Assembly (NCBI GenBank): GCA_030446525.1
Contig: JAUJNC010000082.1
Location: forward strand, 1-16,183
Source: Armatimonadaceae bacterium
Lineage (GTDB): Bacteria; Armatimonadota; Armatimonadia; Armatimonadales; Armatimonadaceae
Direction: 5' to 3'
DNA: 16,183 nucleotides
Shown: piece after piece, positions 14,389 through 16,183 of the stretch
Position numbering within the stretch: position 1 is the stretch's first letter
Layout of the letters: every line of letters begins with the position of its first letter
Position numbers and translations under genes: made by a program
Notes under the pieces: generated by a model
Told to the model about the DNA's origin: nothing
Seen by the model: only the letters and a program-made list of their open reading frames with translations
Database searches by the model: none

Positions 14389-14970
14389 TTATTCGGTTTC
14401 CCGCTCGTCCCGGATGCTCTCGATCACGGATTCGGCCATGTAGATCGGGGCGCGGGTGCGCAGAGCGAGTGCGATCGCGTCGGACGGGCGCGCGTCGATG
14501 TCCTGCGTCTGGCCGTTCTTCTGCGAGATGGTGATCTTGGCATAGAACGTCTGCTGCCACAGGTCGTCGATGGTGATCCGCTCCACCGTCCCGCCCAGGC
14601 GGTCTATGGCGTTCTTGAGCAGGTCGTGCGTGAGCGGCCGGTCGACCGTCCCGCCTTCCAGCGCCATCGAGATCGCGAACGTTTCGAACGGGCCGATGAA
14701 GATGGGCACGCGGCGCCCCCGGTTGTCCCGCATCAGGACGAAGGTCTGGCGTGGGGCGGCGTCCGGGTTGTTGGGGTCCTGGTAGCCGTAAACGCCCTGC
14801 ACCTTGACCTCCTTCTCGTTGAGCGCGCGCGGCGTCCGGTTCTCCGTCTCGGACGTTTCCTCGTACGGGTTGCCGTCCATGCCCTCGCCGCGCCCCGGGC
14901 GCGGCGCCCCGCCCTCACCGGATTTCCAATCTCCGAACAGGTCGCGAAAGTCGTCGCCCATCGGTCCCAT
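14389..14970 (-). CDS. Bifunctional nuclease family protein (DUF151)
   Basis: Encodes 193 aa. The DUF151/BFN domain covers ~52-186. It is recognised by VPIFIGPFETFAISMALEG (88-106), RPLTHDLLKNAIDRLGG (111-127), TFYAKI (141-146) and the strongly conserved DIDARPSDAIALALRTRAPI (157-176). Plant and bacterial members are reported as nucleases acting on RNA and DNA, but the role in most bacteria is unknown. An N-terminal ~50-residue stretch rich in Gly, Pro, Asp and Glu precedes the domain and is probably disordered. The ATG at 14970 has a weak AAAGAGA upstream; a second ATG three codons later is possible. It sits 33 bases after the rho stop, in the same orientation, so it is probably cotranscribed with the termination factor. 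Confidence 0.92.
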   Translation of the reverse strand: MGPMGDDFRDLFGDWKSGEGGAPRPGRGEGMDGNPYEETSETENRTPRALNEKEVKVQGVYGYQDPNNPDAAPRQTFVLMRDNRGRRVPIFIGPFETFAISMALEGGTVDRPLTHDLLKNAIDRLGGTVERITIDDLWQQTFYAKITISQKNGQTQDIDARPSDAIALALRTRAPIYMAESVIESIRDERETE

Positions 14971-15003
14971 CGTTCTCTTTACTCGCTTTCTTCCGCCTGA
15001 GGT

Positions 15004-16183
<1,180 letters not shown>

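Overview
The window comes from a GC-rich bacterial chromosome. Coding regions show strong G/C third positions, and consequently long spurious antisense frames. Core genes (rho, bifunctional nuclease, dnaX-ybaB-recR) sit beside sugar-processing genes. A RecR-type recombination module, a Rho with a Gly/Arg-rich N-terminal linker, a DUF1579-type remnant and many sugar-active enzymes would suit a member of Armatimonadota or a similarly saprophytic, polysaccharide-using lineage. That assignment is inference from gene content only; no rRNA or tRNA gene was found.

Layout. (1) 1-1045 is mostly non-coding: a decayed C-terminal piece of a DUF1579-like gene, a perfect stem-loop terminator, a less GC-rich stretch with several inverted repeats, a 124-bp element bounded by 20-bp inverted repeats that looks like a MITE, and two back-to-back hairpins. 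(2) 1046-7081 is a glycoside hydrolase cluster: an exported GH43 enzyme with a C-terminal PA14 domain (+), a compact GH1-like clan GH-A enzyme (-), and divergent from it a large GH2 enzyme (+). The divergent promoter carries a concentric dyad. (3) 7086-10352 holds a terminator shared by convergent genes, then the replication/repair operon dnaX-ybaB-recR (-) with a good sigma-70-type promoter. (4) 10362-13219 is a tight three-gene metabolic operon (-): aldo/keto reductase, nucleoside hydrolase, D-2-hydroxyacid dehydrogenase-like protein. (5) 13305-16183 is a second minus-strand unit: rho (5' end outside the window), bifunctional nuclease (DUF151), and a UDP-sugar epimerase-like SDR, closed by a strong hairpin terminator.

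How the genes may work together. GH43-PA14 probably trims arabinose- or xylose-containing polymers outside the cytoplasm. GH1-like and GH2 lack signal peptides and probably hydrolyse the imported oligosaccharides or glycosides inside. The AKR / nucleoside hydrolase / dehydrogenase operon resembles a small catabolic or salvage route that frees a sugar from an N-glycoside and then performs redox steps, but substrates cannot be read from sequence. No transporter or regulator gene is present. No CRISPR, phage, toxin or overt defence system is visible. The items most worth following are the three-gene redox/N-glycosidase operon, possible gamma/tau production from the homopolymer-rich dnaX linker, the TIR-bounded element, and the compact GH1-like family.
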